A stretch of DNA of 64,000 bases from Microdochium bolleyi. Taxonomy: Eukaryota > Ascomycota > Sordariomycetes > Xylariales > Microdochiaceae. Within the stretch, counting starts at the first letter, position 1. Each line of letters opens with the position of its first letter. Under the pieces are notes generated by a model. That model was not told the origin of the DNA and made no database searches. It was given only the letters and a program-made list of their open reading frames with translations. Below, in pieces: positions 19,960-31,145 of the stretch. The stretch is taken from the NCBI GenBank assembly GCA_001566295.1, contig KQ964245.1, positions 191,524 through 255,523 on the forward strand, in the 5' to 3' direction. The translations under genes and the position numbers were made by a program.

Positions 19960-21228
19960 ATGTCAGACCTCAAAACAGCACTCGTCTTCGGGGCCAGCGG
20001 TGTCACGGGCTGGGCCATGGTGAATGAGATCATCAACGACTACCCGAAGAAAGGTACTTGGAAGAAAGTGTACGCCCTTACAAACCGGCCTCTGTCCCGA
20101 GAAGCTTCGTGCTGGCCAGATGACCCCAGACTTGACATTGTTTCGGGCATCGACTTGCTGCAAGGATCGCAGGATGAGCTCGAGCAAGTCATGAAGGACA
20201 AGATCAAGGGTGTCGAGAACATAACACATGTCATTTACCTGGGTAAGTCGGGAACCAATCTACACACACCCCTGACGAGTCTCACTGAATACCCATAACA
20301 CCGTCCCACAGCATACAAAGCACAGGCGGACATCGCCGTCGAGCTCGAGGAGAACGTGGCCATGTTCAAGCGCGCCATGACGGCCGTGGACAAGCTGTCT
20401 CCGGGCCTCGAGTTCGTGGTGCTGCAGACCGGCGCGAAGACGTACGGGTGCCACCTCCTGGACGAGCACCCGACGGACTACATCCACGTGCCGCTCCGGG
20501 AGGACATGCCGCGCCTCAGGCAGCCCCACCACAACCAGCTCTTCTACTACCCGCAGCTCGACTGGCTGGCCGAGTTCTCCGCTGGGGGCAAGACGTGGGG
20601 CTGGTGCGACACCCGTCCGGACATCATCGTGGGCTTCGTGCCGAACCAGAACTTCTACTCGCTCGGCTCCGCGCTGGGCGTGTACCTGAGCCTGTGGCGC
20701 GAGAAGTTCGGCGAGGGCGCCGAGGCGCCGTACCCGGGCAGCACCAGGGCGTGGCGCGCGCAGAGCATCGACTCGAGCGCCGACATGATTGCGCGGCAGA
20801 CGCTGCACGTGGCGCTGGCGGCGCCGTGGAGCGCGAGGCAAGGCGAGGCGTGGAACGTGGCGGACGCGCGGGCGCCGAGCAGCTGGGAGGCCAAGTGGCC
20901 CGTCATGTGTGCGTACTTTGGGCTCCGCGGGGTCAAGAGGCCAGAGGACAACCCCGTCGAGGTGCGCACGTTCATCAAGGAGAACATGGACCTGTGGCGG
21001 CAGATGGAGGCCAAGTATGGGCTGCAGTCGGGTCATGCGGATAGTGACCGCATCTTCAAGGGGTTCGAGTACTTTTTGTTGACACTGTTCAACTTTGACC
21101 GGCAGTACGACATGAGCAAGATGTATGACGAGGCTGGCTTCACGGAGGAGCGGTCGACGAAGGAGACTTGGGGTGGTGTTTGGGATCGGATGAGGGCGGC
21201 GAAGATCATTCCGGCTAGCTTCAGCTGA
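19960..21228 (+). CDS. PRISE-type NADPH-dependent reductase (atypical SDR)
   Basis: Exons 19960-20242 and 20312-21228 give 399 residues; the join reads ..HVIYL-AYKAQ... It matches the progesterone 5-beta-reductase/iridoid synthase-like group: FGASGVTG near the N-terminus for NADPH, THVIYLAY, Lys in LQTGAKTYG and Tyr in LFYYPQLDWL as the expected active-site pair, then the helix PNQNFYSLGSALGVYLSLW and an LVDP-type tail domain. These enzymes reduce C=C bonds of enones. The fungal substrates are largely unknown. The second exon is markedly G/C-rich in third positions. An in-frame GTG lies upstream at 19936, but ATG 19960 is the natural start. Confidence 0.87.
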
Positions 21229-22080
21229 AGGGGAGCGTGACTTTCAGCCGGTGCGTGCTCGGAGGAATATTGTTGTCATGGAGCTGATACAGATCATGCT
21301 GAAAAGTGAGTAGGTAAAAGTATTGCCCAGACATTGCTCAAACATCTAATGCTGCAATGTGACTGTGCCAAGCAATGTGAGCCGCTCGCTGCCATGGATT
21401 GCAAGTCCCCTCCCTGAGACATCCCTCGGCCTGTAGGTCGCAAGGCGAATTAGCGAAGCTCTTTCGGGTCGCTCCTATGCTGCGTTTTTGACTTCAGAAG
21501 TCCCTGGTGAGGTAACCGATTGCAGGCACATGATCAATCAAAGGCCACAGATGGTAGGAAGGAATTAGATGAGTCTATTGTACAACCTCTAGGGTCAAGG
21601 TCGTCAAGCAGAGAGGTAGTCTGCATTCTCTAGCAGAGCTACCGTGCTTGCCGGCCCGTGCTTCTTTTGTCTTTTAGTCTATGCTGTAATTTGAAGCAAG
21701 TTCTCAGGAATGGCTTTTCCCCCCCAGAAATACACAGTCGCTCTCGTCTTATCCTCAGAGCGGGCGCAAGGTCTTCCCCTTCAACGTCGAAGTTTCCCTT
21801 TGCTGTTGTTGTGACAAGAGAAAATGCAAAAGTCGTGATGCTCCGGGGACAAAAAACTTGGTGTATCGTAAATGAGAAATTCCAGCGCGTGTGGTGGTCG
21901 TGCGTTGGTTGCGCGCCCGTCAAAGACTTTCAAGGACGGCTGTGTCGTCCCAGGTACCCCTCTGCATGATTGGGTCTAGCATCGTTTGGGATCGTTGTCG
22001 TCGAATTGTCGTAATATTATCACCGCCTTCTCAGCCGTTCTCGAGCATCTTCAGATGCTTTTCTGAGCTCGGAAAGATGT
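21229..22080. other. Convergent intergenic region
   Basis: 850 bp between the 3' ends of the PRISE gene and MIR1. No gene or structured element recognised. Confidence 0.5.
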
Positions 22081-23376
22081 TTACTTGGCAAACTCCACAC
22101 CGCCGACAGCACCCATGGCCTAAATCAAGCGAACGACGTGTTAGTGAAGCCATTCAGAGGTTATGGGATTCAAGGACAACTCGTGATATTGCTCCGAGTC
22201 GAGGTTTCGGTGGACGTCAAGTGGGACCGGGACGAATGGGAGTCATGCACGCGGGGAACAGTGGGTTCCTTGCCACTGTCTACCACAGTCCGGCCCACCC
22301 GTACGCGTCGTAGGGAAATATCTGGAAACTCACCTTCTTGAGGTCACCGAAGATGGCGAACTGACCGGCAGTCAGGGTGCCGACCATGAAGAGACGGGCA
22401 CCGATACCGCCGTAAGAGCCGCGGATGCCGAGCTCCTTAGCGATCTTGATCAGGCGGCTGGTGGTGCCCTCACCGGGAAGGCCCTTAGTCTTGTTGATCT
22501 TGGAAAGCATGGTGTCGGCGGGCTGAGAGACGATGGCAGCGGCGAAACCGGCAATGAGACCGGAGCCGAGGTTGACGGTGGTCTGCATGCCGTCGGAGAG
22601 AGTGTTCTTGGGCCAGAAGCCGAAGGCGGCCTCGGCGACCTTCTCGAAGACGACGAACTTGGCCATCGTGTAGGGGATCCTGGAAGATGTCAGAAAGATA
22701 TTTCACCCGGATATCAACAAGACCTCGGACTTACTGCTTGAACAGAATGGGGCCGAAACCGGCGTAGAAGGCGCCGGCACCCTCGTTCTTCAGCATCTTG
22801 GTGAAGCCACCGACCAGGCCGTTGGCGTAGGTGGGCTCAGAGACGAGGCGGATACGGGTGGCCTCGAGGGGGCAGAGGGCAATGTCGGCGAAGAACTCGG
22901 CAGCCGCGGACGAGGCGAGGTAGACCGGAGTGCGGTACTCGGCAGCGGTCTCGTAGCCGAGAACGTTGACGGACTGCTTCTTGAAGAACTCGTAACCTCC
23001 GAACTTGAAGGCGCCCTGGAGGAAGTAGCCGGCAAAGGTTGGGCCGAGACCAGTGAGGAGAGCACCAGCACCCTCCTTGGCAATGACCTGGCGGAAGCCG
23101 CCGATCATGCCACGGTTGTAGGTGGCCGGGTCAAGCTGGATTCTCGTCTTGACGCTGTGGATTGGGGCCTAGAGTCAGCGGGAGTCATCTCGAGAGGGTC
23201 GGATGCCGTCGCGTGTCGCGACTGAGGGCGAGGGCTGGCATGACGTACACATCGACGGGAGTGAGGGCGCCGTGGGTGATGGAGCAGCAGAGGGCACCGG
23301 CCAGAGCGAACTTGCCGTAGAGAGCGGCAGAGCTGCTGGTGGGCACGGGGAGCTTGGCGTCGACGGGAGAAGCCAT
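22081..23376 (-). CDS. MIR1: Mitochondrial phosphate carrier
   Basis: Four exons on the minus strand, 23249-23376, 22735-23154, 22334-22679 and a 39-nt last exon 22081-22119, give 310 residues, the usual size. Three mitochondrial-carrier repeats are seen, with signatures TPVDVVKTRIQ, CPLEATRIRL and QPADTMLSKI. The protein imports inorganic phosphate with a proton across the inner mitochondrial membrane for ATP synthesis. The tiny last exon encodes AMGAVGGVEFAK; without it the frame would read through the intron and end in an unrelated tail, so the splice is well supported. The frame is kept at each of the three introns (155-94-type sizes: 94, 55 and 214 nt). Confidence 0.95.
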
Positions 23377-24943
23377 TGTGACGGTGAGGGGAGATGTGTC
23401 TAACTGGGGAGTTGAAGACAGGAGAAGCTGACGGTGAGCGGGAAGAAGGGAGGAGGAGGATCAAAACTGAGCAGGACGCCGCCGCAGGAGACAGATGGCA
23501 TGGCCAGCCCACGCTCTGAAAATTTCTGGGCGGCAGCGTTAGCTGCGGCTTTTACGGGAGCAGGGGGCCGGCGGCGCTAGGCCCAAAGGGGCCGCCACAG
23601 GAAAAACACGGCTGCGCGGGTCAGAGACATGCTCTGCCATTCCCTATCGTAGCCACGGCAATTTTCCGGGCGGCATCCCCGGCCCAGCCAATGACATCCG
23701 CCTCTTTGGGCTCCTGGCCAGGCTGGTTGGCTCTCCGCGCCCCTTTCCACAGCGTCGCGATCCAGCCGGTTCGTGAAGCTCGTCATATCCTGGCGCCGAG
23801 CCAGTTGTCGAGCCTTTGTGCCTGTCTGCCTGCGAATTGGCTGGCGAAGACTGAAGTTTTCAGGTTTAGTGCTTGGCCTCGCACAAAGTCAAAACCCTCC
23901 CCGCTGAACACGCGGTCTCGCGGGTGTCAGAACCCCCCACAAACCGCCAACAAGTCAGGCTCTTACCAGAATAAGCATACAAACACGTGCTGAGGCATCA
24001 GCTATTGCGCTGGTCACTCATGATGCTGCCGTCAACCAAATTCTGGCGTACTCGGGACCTCGGGCTTAGCATTGCGTCACTTTCACCGCTGGAGCCCACT
24101 CCACACCCCATGCCCATGCCTCAGTGTTAGCTCCAGACTGCCCCTCGTCACTTCACTGTGGAGGGGGGCACGTCAAGTTCAACTTGAATACCCTACCCTG
24201 GCCAACAAGAATTTGTCGGAATCACGACCGTGTCGTAGCCATCTTAGCGCTCGCCCAATAGCCGCGCTCGCGAGGGAAGCGCTGGCACTTGCGTCAGCCT
24301 GCAGCCCAAATCCAGGCACGCGAATGCTCACACACCAAGAAAACTCTCCAACCCGCCACTTCGGTGCCCCCGGCGGGTGATGGGCGGATCGGCCAGGCGG
24401 ATTTCCAGTCGCGCCTCGCTGTTTCCGACTTGCGGCTAGCGGCGCTGGGCTTGCTGGCGGGTCGGCAGCTCCACTCCGCCTGGGCATGAGTTCCACCCAA
24501 AATCGTCAACAGCGACCAATGAGGCACAACTATGCGCCAGCCACTAATCCGCTTGTTTGCCCGGCAAGTTGCTGCTTCCAACCTAGAACCCAGACGATGC
24601 GTTGAGCAGCTATGCAGATCGCGTGACCCAGAGTCTCGTTGGCCTCTGACAAGGTTGCGCCCGTGCGTGAGGCATCATGGAGGATTCCGGACTAGGTGTT
24701 CTTCCTTGGGAAACGAAGTCCTGACGAGCTGACCACAACAATTTTTTGTACTTTTCCTTTTCCTCATCGAATCTGTACTCGGACGACGTTGCGTCGTACT
24801 ACAAAAGAGGAGATAACTAGAGGTACATGCTCGTGAGAGGACCACTCAATGTGAAAAATCAAGCCCGCATTGCACAAACTACTCATGACTCCTCCACCGA
24901 CCACCAATCGGCCTGGTCCATCGACCTGAACGTGGGAAGTTCG
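23377..24943. other. Intergenic region, MIR1 promoter side
   Basis: 1.57 kb upstream of MIR1 and downstream of the GH12 stop. It contains G/C-rich stretches and several short frames on both strands, none with a recognisable domain. The right-most 150 bp is the 3' flank of the GH12 gene. Confidence 0.45.
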
Positions 24944-25824
24944 TCAGTTCACAGCCGCGCGGTAGGCCGTCGTCCTGAACACGGCATTGCTCCCCACAAA
25001 TGGCTCCGTCCCCGCGCCGAGACTATTCAGATACTGGCTCGCCGGCAGGCCCTGGCTCGAGGTCAGATACTTGACGAACGCGTTCAGGTCGCCGCTGAAG
25101 TTGGTCTGCTGGCTCGGCGCGACGAAGCTGAACACCGTCATCGCGCCGTTGGGGCCCTTGAACAGGTTCCACTTCACGCCGTTGATCGTGGGCGTCGCGA
25201 TGGCGCTGCCCGTGCTCGAGATGGGACCCGCGCCGCCGAGGGCTCCGAGCCAGATCATGATCTCGTACTGCGGCGTCGAGCTGGCGGACGCGACGGACGA
25301 GGTGAAGAGGTCGTAGGCCACGTTGGCGACCATGTTGTTGCCGGTGTATCTGCGGTGAGGTGTGACGTGATCAATGAGTTAGCACGCATCCAGATTGTCA
25401 AGTTGCGAAAGGGAACTGCCGGAAAGACCAGGGGCAGATAGCGAGGTAATGCATCAGAGTTGTGAACATACGACCACTGCCACGCAGAAGGGATGCTCTT
25501 GATAGCAGACAGCTGCTTTGGCGCCGCGCTCGTGAGGACGGCGTTTGGGTACGACTTGACGTTGTAATTGCCGCCCTGCCAGGACCAGCTTGTTGACCAT
25601 TGCAGATTCGATCCGGACATGCCGGTGAGGGTCGTGCACTGAGAGCCGGACGTCGCGGCACCCTTGCCCCAGAGGTTGTTGTAGACCGTGTAGCCGCCCG
25701 TCGCGGCCGAGTCCCAGTCGCCGCAGAACGTCGTCGCTCGCTTATCGAGAGTTGGCGTGGGCGTTGCGGCGACCAGGCCGGCCAAGGCCGGGAGCAAGGT
25801 GGCGAGGATAGCTGTGGTCTTCAT
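24944..25824 (-). CDS. Secreted GH12 endoglucanase/xyloglucanase
   Basis: Exons 25472-25824 and 24944-25349, separated by a 122-nt intron, give 252 residues. The N-terminus has a signal peptide (about 1-20) followed by a short propeptide ending in KR at 28-29, a Kex2-type site. The mature GH12 jelly-roll has the nucleophile Glu147 in YEIMIWLG and the acid/base Glu233 in GTEPFVG, with the usual spacing, and the TFCGDWD start of the family. It cleaves beta-1,4-glucan or xyloglucan outside the cell. The join reads ..AWQW-SYTGNNMV... A TATA box lies upstream. It is not adjacent to the intracellular GH3 but could supply oligosaccharides to that system. Confidence 0.95.
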
Positions 25825-27216
25825 CGTTACTGAATTGTGGATAGAAGTGTTACGGACCCAGGACTGTGAACTTTGTTGCTGCGTAAAGCGAGGCTACTTT
25901 TATATACAACTCGTTCGTCCTCCAACTGCATACTCTTCGAATTTGACCGAGCCATGACCGGAAGTATACAACCCACTGTTCGGACATGGGGTTGGAGTTC
26001 TTTGATTATGCCACCTACCAGATGGCTCGCCTGTGAGCTGCGGGGTGCAGATCGTCAGTCAGGTTGTGTTTCTGGAACGTGAGCTTCCGTCGTCCGCGAA
26101 TGACTAGCCTACCCAGGAACATCGAAGAAACATGTCACCAAAGATCGCTCAGTCTCCTCGCGCACATGGGTCCTGCCGAACGCGCAGCGGCCGGATCGAA
26201 CCCCATGCGTTCATGTGTTCACAGCCAGTCTTTGGGTGGAGTAGTCGTAGTTCCTCGGAACGGAAGAGGTCAAGGTTGTGACTGGTGGGTCTGACAACTT
26301 CCGTTCTGCTGTGGTTGATCGTTTGAGCATGTACGCTGCTTGGGCTTGCAGGCAATCCGTTGGCTGGATTGAATTTTACCGTCGCGGCTGCGCTGCATGA
26401 TCGGTCGCATGGCACAGAGTAGCAGAACTCACTAGACCGGCTGAGACTTTGGAAGTGCTTGCTTTGGGGTCAACCACGTTGTATCCTTGTGTTATTCCGA
26501 GAGAGAAGATGGGTGCACGATTGGGCAACCACCCTTGCTTGCCTACCCGAGGATATTAAAATTCTTGAGCCTTGAGAGGGTTTGTGATTGGGTTGGTGTT
26601 TCCAATCAAGTGACCTACGCTATTGTAGAAATAATGCTGTGAGGCTAATTCAACACCCCTAGCAGGACAATTTATCTAGCAGCCCTTGAGCATACCGAAC
26701 GCGAGGAAAGTATATCTTGTTTCCTTTGGAGATACTCTCGAAGGCTTGAATTTGTCAGCTAGTATGATGGCCGATACGAATTCGAGTTGCGAATGAATCA
26801 ACGACACTGAAACCTCGTGAGTCTGTTCTACCAGGTGACCACTGAAGCTCAGAAGACGCTAGCACGGCTTCCCCGGGCCAGCAGCCTATAAGAGGCGCTG
26901 CCGCCATGCCGCCAGGGGACGAGCCTCGGCTCCCCAGCGCGGAACTGCTCCGCAAACCCCAGAAACCTCCACTAAATACCCCAAGCTCCAGCGCCCCGCT
27001 GGCTACACCACCTAGCAGCTGGGGTTCTCGGGGAATACGTCGGAGTCGCCGCATGCACACACGACACGATCCTCCCAGATTCCCAACTCACAGCTTCCTC
27101 AATCTTGTAGCCAGCGGTATTTCACTTCCTCGTCTCCGACTCTGACACACAGACACACACTCCACACAGCCAAACCCCACCACGACGACCCCAAAGACCA
27201 CACCAGTCTCACCACC
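25825..27216. other. Divergent intergenic region between GH12 and SDR genes
   Basis: 1.39 kb. The left end is the GH12 promoter. On the right, TATAAGAGG-type sequence at 26888-26896 and pyrimidine-rich leader sequence before 27217 suit the plus-strand SDR. A GGTTCGATCC-like stretch on the minus strand near 26195 is not part of a foldable tRNA. No gene seen. Confidence 0.5.
25898..25907 (-). promoter_or_regulatory. TATA box of the GH12 gene
   Basis: Read on the minus strand this is TATATAAAAG, about 75 bp before the ATG. It is a near-consensus TATA box and predicts a short 5' leader of roughly 40-50 nt. Confidence 0.65.
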
Positions 27217-28143
27217 ATGGCTGAGCAGGCAAAGCAGAGAGTCGCCGCGTTGGGCAAGCAGCTCACCGGCTCCGCCGACGTCCCGCCGCCCATCACCAAG
27301 GTCGCCGGCCGGTCCGCCGGCGCCAGGGTCGAGGGCAAGGTCGTCATCGTCACGGGCGCCAACTCGATCCTCGGCATCGGCCGCGCGAGCTCGCACCAGT
27401 TCGCCGAAAACGGCGCCCGCGCCGTCTACATCTGCGACTTTGACGGGTCCAACCTCGAGGCGCACAAGCGCGAGATCAACGCCCTCTACCCGGCCGTCGA
27501 CGTGCACGTCCGCCAGTTCGACGCCTCGGACGAGAAGGCCGTGAAAGCCGTCGTCGACGACGCCCTCGAGCGCTACGGCCGGCTTGACATCTTCTTCGCC
27601 AACGCGGGCATCGTGGGCCCCCACCAGTCCTTCGCCGACATGTCCAAGGCCGACTTCATGAAGGTCCTCGACGTCAACGTCTCCAACGTCTGGCTCGCCG
27701 CCAAGTACGGCGCGCCCGCCATGATGAAGACGTCGGCCGACAAGCCCGCGTCGGGCGGCAGCATCATCGGCACCGCCTCCGTCGCGGGCCTGCGCTCCAA
27801 CGCCGGCAGCACCCCTTACTCGGCATCCAAGGCCGCCGTCGTCTCCCTCGCCCAGACCATCGCGTACCAGCTCGTCGGCACCAACATCCGCGCCAATGCC
27901 ATCTGCCCCGGCATCATCGAGACCGGCATGACGGCGCCGACGTACGAGGCCGCCCGCAAGCGCGGCACCGAGAAGAAGATCGGCCAGCTCAACCCGCTGC
28001 GCCGCGGCGGCAACGCCGACGAGATCGCCCGCGTCGCCCTGTTCCTCGGCAGCGACGAGTCGAGCTACGTCAACGGCCAGGCGTGGGCCGTTGACGGCGG
28101 CCTCAGCAGCGGGCACCCGTTTGTGCCGGGCAAGATGGCGTAG
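27217..28143 (+). CDS. Classical short-chain dehydrogenase/reductase
   Basis: Intronless, 308 residues; ATG in an ideal context (CACCATGG). The Rossmann motif is the slightly expanded TGANSILGIG (46-55). NAG is at 129-131, the catalytic Ser about 188 in GTASVAG, Tyr201 and Lys205 are in YSASK, CPGIIETGM follows, and the C-terminus has GQAWAVDGG. The first 35-40 residues precede the fold and are not typical of bacterial FabG. The C-terminal end KMA is not a peroxisomal signal. Substrate unknown. Third-codon G/C is very high, which also produces a long antisense open frame that is not a gene. Confidence 0.92.
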   Translation: MAEQAKQRVAALGKQLTGSADVPPPITKVAGRSAGARVEGKVVIVTGANSILGIGRASSHQFAENGARAVYICDFDGSNLEAHKREINALYPAVDVHVRQFDASDEKAVKAVVDDALERYGRLDIFFANAGIVGPHQSFADMSKADFMKVLDVNVSNVWLAAKYGAPAMMKTSADKPASGGSIIGTASVAGLRSNAGSTPYSASKAAVVSLAQTIAYQLVGTNIRANAICPGIIETGMTAPTYEAARKRGTEKKIGQLNPLRRGGNADEIARVALFLGSDESSYVNGQAWAVDGGLSSGHPFVPGKMA

Positions 28144-28981
28144 GCGTTGCGGTGGTTGAAGGGCAGGTAAATGCATATAGCGAATAGCGTTGAAAATGAT
28201 ATAGAATGGGACGAGATCTCCTCGTGCCGGGCTTCCTTCGCGGTATTGAACTCGTGCAAGATAGCTTGCTGTTATCCACGGATGCGACCATCATAATATA
28301 AATCGGGTGTAGAGTTCCTACACAGCTGTTGCTTGCGAAAGTCCCAGCGCTTAATCTATAATTCCTAGATCGAGCCTGTCGGTCCCCCTCGACAGACCTC
28401 TATCTAGGATACTGTTCTATACTACACCGGAGAATCGCACACTGGCTTGCTCTAGTGATTGCCCTGGGAGAGAAGTGCGAAGAAACATCAAACCGCATAC
28501 GCACATCTGACAAGCATATCCTTCCGCCAGCTTGGCGAACCCCTGAACCTGGCAAATACAAGCTCATTGTTGATCGGTCAAGAAAGGTCCTGATCTACGC
28601 ACACCAGACGTTGCCATCTGCTGGACGTAATTCAGCAGGCGCTGAAACCCCACGGATAAGCAAGTGGCCTGCCATCTTCGGCTTTGTGAGAGCCGCGACT
28701 TCGCGGAGAGCATCGAGAGCTGAATCATGGCATAGGTATATGTACCCAATCGGCCAAGGCGGCATTTGCGAATGCATTACATTTCTGACAAGAACGCCAT
28801 GACCAGACCGGATGCCGATGTCCTTGCCGTCTAAGTGGGAACCCATACAAACTCCTCGTCTTCCGCGTTTCGCAACGTCTTGAACTCAGACAGAACCTAA
28901 CAGAAACAAATTGAAAATTAAAAGCCAACGCATTGTCCAAAGGCCTGAACAGCTGCCCTTGGTTCTGGTCTAGACCACCAC
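28144..28981. other. Convergent intergenic region
   Basis: Between the 3' ends of the SDR and ATG27. Somewhat A/T-rich as expected for 3' flanks. No gene or element recognised. Confidence 0.5.
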
Positions 28982-30273
28982 TCAAACAGCACTGTATCCA
29001 CCACGACTCCCGCTTCCCTGGACAGTGTTCAGCGCCCGCCTCAGCCAGTCCTTAAGCAAGTACGGCACGTCGCGGATGGTATCGCCGTGGGGCAGCAGAT
29101 CCCAGCCCCGAGCGCCATACCGAGTGTAGTTGAGCCAGGAGCCAAAAACGAGGTACGCAGCAGTTCCGAGGAAGACACTGTTTCATCGCCAGACAGCAGT
29201 TAGTGACTTGCGAACCATGAACGCAGCCCCACGGAGGGTGGTGTCGACTTACAGCATGAACATCCACGTGAAGAATCCCCAGCTGTTGCTGGGCGGCGCG
29301 CTGCCGTCCCCATTGCCGCTGTCATCGCCTGGCTTCTCGGGATCCGAGGGGTCCGTGGAGCGGCTGGCACAGGCGTACTTGGTCTTCCAGGTCAAGTGGA
29401 GCTCGTCGACGTTCGGGTCGCTCTGGGAGGGCCCGTAGCTGTCGTAGAGGAGGCTTGCGGCCTCGAGGTCGCCGAGCTGGGATTCCTTCTTGCCCTTGCC
29501 CTCATCCTCATCCTTGTCGTCCCGCTTCCGCGAACTCTGCGTTGGCGCAGAGTGGGCATCGTACTTATCAATCGGCTCGAACTCGCCCTCGGTGCCCTCG
29601 CGCTTGTCGTCGCAGACGAACCGGATGACGGCCCGCTGGTCGTGTTTGCGGCCGTCCTCGAATGTGTATGTGCCGCCATTGAAGGTGACCTGCAAGCCCT
29701 CGGCGCCCTTTTCGGCCTCGGGCACGAGCACTTTTGTCTTGGGCTCGAACGCGTGGCCGCCGGCCTCTGCCAGGTCACCCGCGATGGGGATCACGGCCGA
29801 CACGATGTCGAGCTTGTCGTCCTTCTTGCCGATCAATCTCGTGATTCCGCAGACTGTTCAAAATCCTGTCAGCACCAAAGTCTCTCTCTCGGGCTAAGTT
29901 TCACTGCTGGCCCGATTCCACCCATCATCCGCTTCCTAATAGTCCTCCAGAACGTGGTGCGGCCTGTGGACCTACCTCTAGTACCGTCCGGACACCGCTC
30001 CTCCTTTGGCGCATCGCCGGTCTTGACGAGGGACTTGCAGAGGTCGAGTGTGTACGTGGTGTTGTGCAAGTTCGCGCCGTTGGGGTTACTGACGACGACC
30101 GAGTGGGGTCCGCCCAGCTTCGAGAGATCGTACTGGCGGTCGTTGGCGATGACCCTGTTGCACCACGAGTTGGCGGTGGTCTCGGTCGCTTCGGCGTTGG
30201 TAGGCGTCGTCGCGAGGAGGACGGAGAGCAGGGGCAGGAGCACCTCGTGGGACGCGAGCGTGAAGGGCTTCAT
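28982..30273 (-). CDS. ATG27: Autophagy-related membrane protein Atg27
   Basis: Three exons, 29976-30273, 29253-29853 and 28982-29177, give 364 residues. A signal peptide (about 1-28) precedes a lumenal Cys-containing domain of Atg27/mannose-6-phosphate-receptor-like type (joined as ..GTR-VCGITRLIG..), then a charged linker rich in Lys/Asp/Glu, one membrane segment across the exon 2/3 join (FTWMFMLVFLG-TAAYLVF), and a cytosolic tail with WLNYTRYGARGWDLLPHGD. The last four residues are YSAV, the tyrosine sorting signal known at the C-terminus of yeast Atg27. The protein cycles between Golgi, endosomes and vacuole and helps Atg9 membrane supply in autophagy. All joins keep the frame. Confidence 0.94.
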
Positions 30274-31145
30274 CGTCGGTGTGATGGGAATATATTGCCA
30301 GGCAGAGGAGTGAGGGATCGATCCGAGATTTCTCGACGAGGTCGCTACTGAGCGCAGCTGAGAGGGTGGTTGTCTCCTCGAGGCGTTAAAGGGGATCCTA
30401 AAAAGGCAACGGGCGCGTCTTCGGTGGATTTGCCTGGATGTGTCGGGAGTCTGTGAAGAAAGTAGAGGGACGGAAGGGGAAATTAGAATGAATGAGAGTG
30501 ATGAAGCACGGTGATGTCGCGTGATGAAGCTGGCCAGGCGCAGGTTTGGGGCAGGCGCTCGTCAAAGTGCGCTTGGGAAACCGGCACGGGCAAGATGAAG
30601 CTCATGTGCCTGAAGCGGAATGCCTGTCACAAACGAGTGGGTCCTGTGGTGTGCCGTCATCGTACATGTGGGGCCCTCCCGGTTTGTGATGCACACGTCC
30701 ATGTGGTCTACAAGAGAGGACTTCAGCAGAGGTATTGCCACTAGGAATGACAGCAATGGGCAGAAGAAATCCAGCAATTTTATTCATGAAGACACTATGC
30801 ATGGGATGGGGGGTATACTATCAAGAGAAAAAGGAAAAGAAGAGGAACCCCGTAAGAAGAACGACCCCAAGGAAACCGCCCGAGAGAACAAGGTATGGAT
30901 GAAAGCCTCTTAGCATCTCGTGCAGAACATGCTAAACACCAGAAATCTGCATAGTTGCAGCATCAAACGCCAAACCGTCGTGTAGAGACTTTCAAGAACG
31001 CCAAAGTAATGTTTTCCGCGGGAACCCGGTCTGGCGGCACTGAAAAGGAAAAGCCAGCCCAAGACTCGTCCCCATCTTGTCCAACATCGTACTTCATCAT
31101 ACTTCATGCGTGGCTCATGCATGGCCTTAGTGAGCAATGCGCCGA
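30274..31145. other. Intergenic region, ATG27 promoter and SPT20 3' flank
   Basis: 870 bp. The part next to 30274 should hold the ATG27 promoter. A purine-rich stretch around 30820-30900 lies nearer the SPT20 end. No gene recognised. Confidence 0.5.

Noticed and set aside
26149..26240. GGTTCGATCC-like B-box on the minus strand near 26195
   Set aside because: No matching A-box, acceptor stem or anticodon arm could be found, so not a tRNA.
27088..28176. 362-residue open frame antisense to the second SDR
   Set aside because: It lies opposite a complete SDR with all catalytic motifs. It is composed of Val/Asp/Gly/Arg repeats typical of the reverse of G/C-ending codons.
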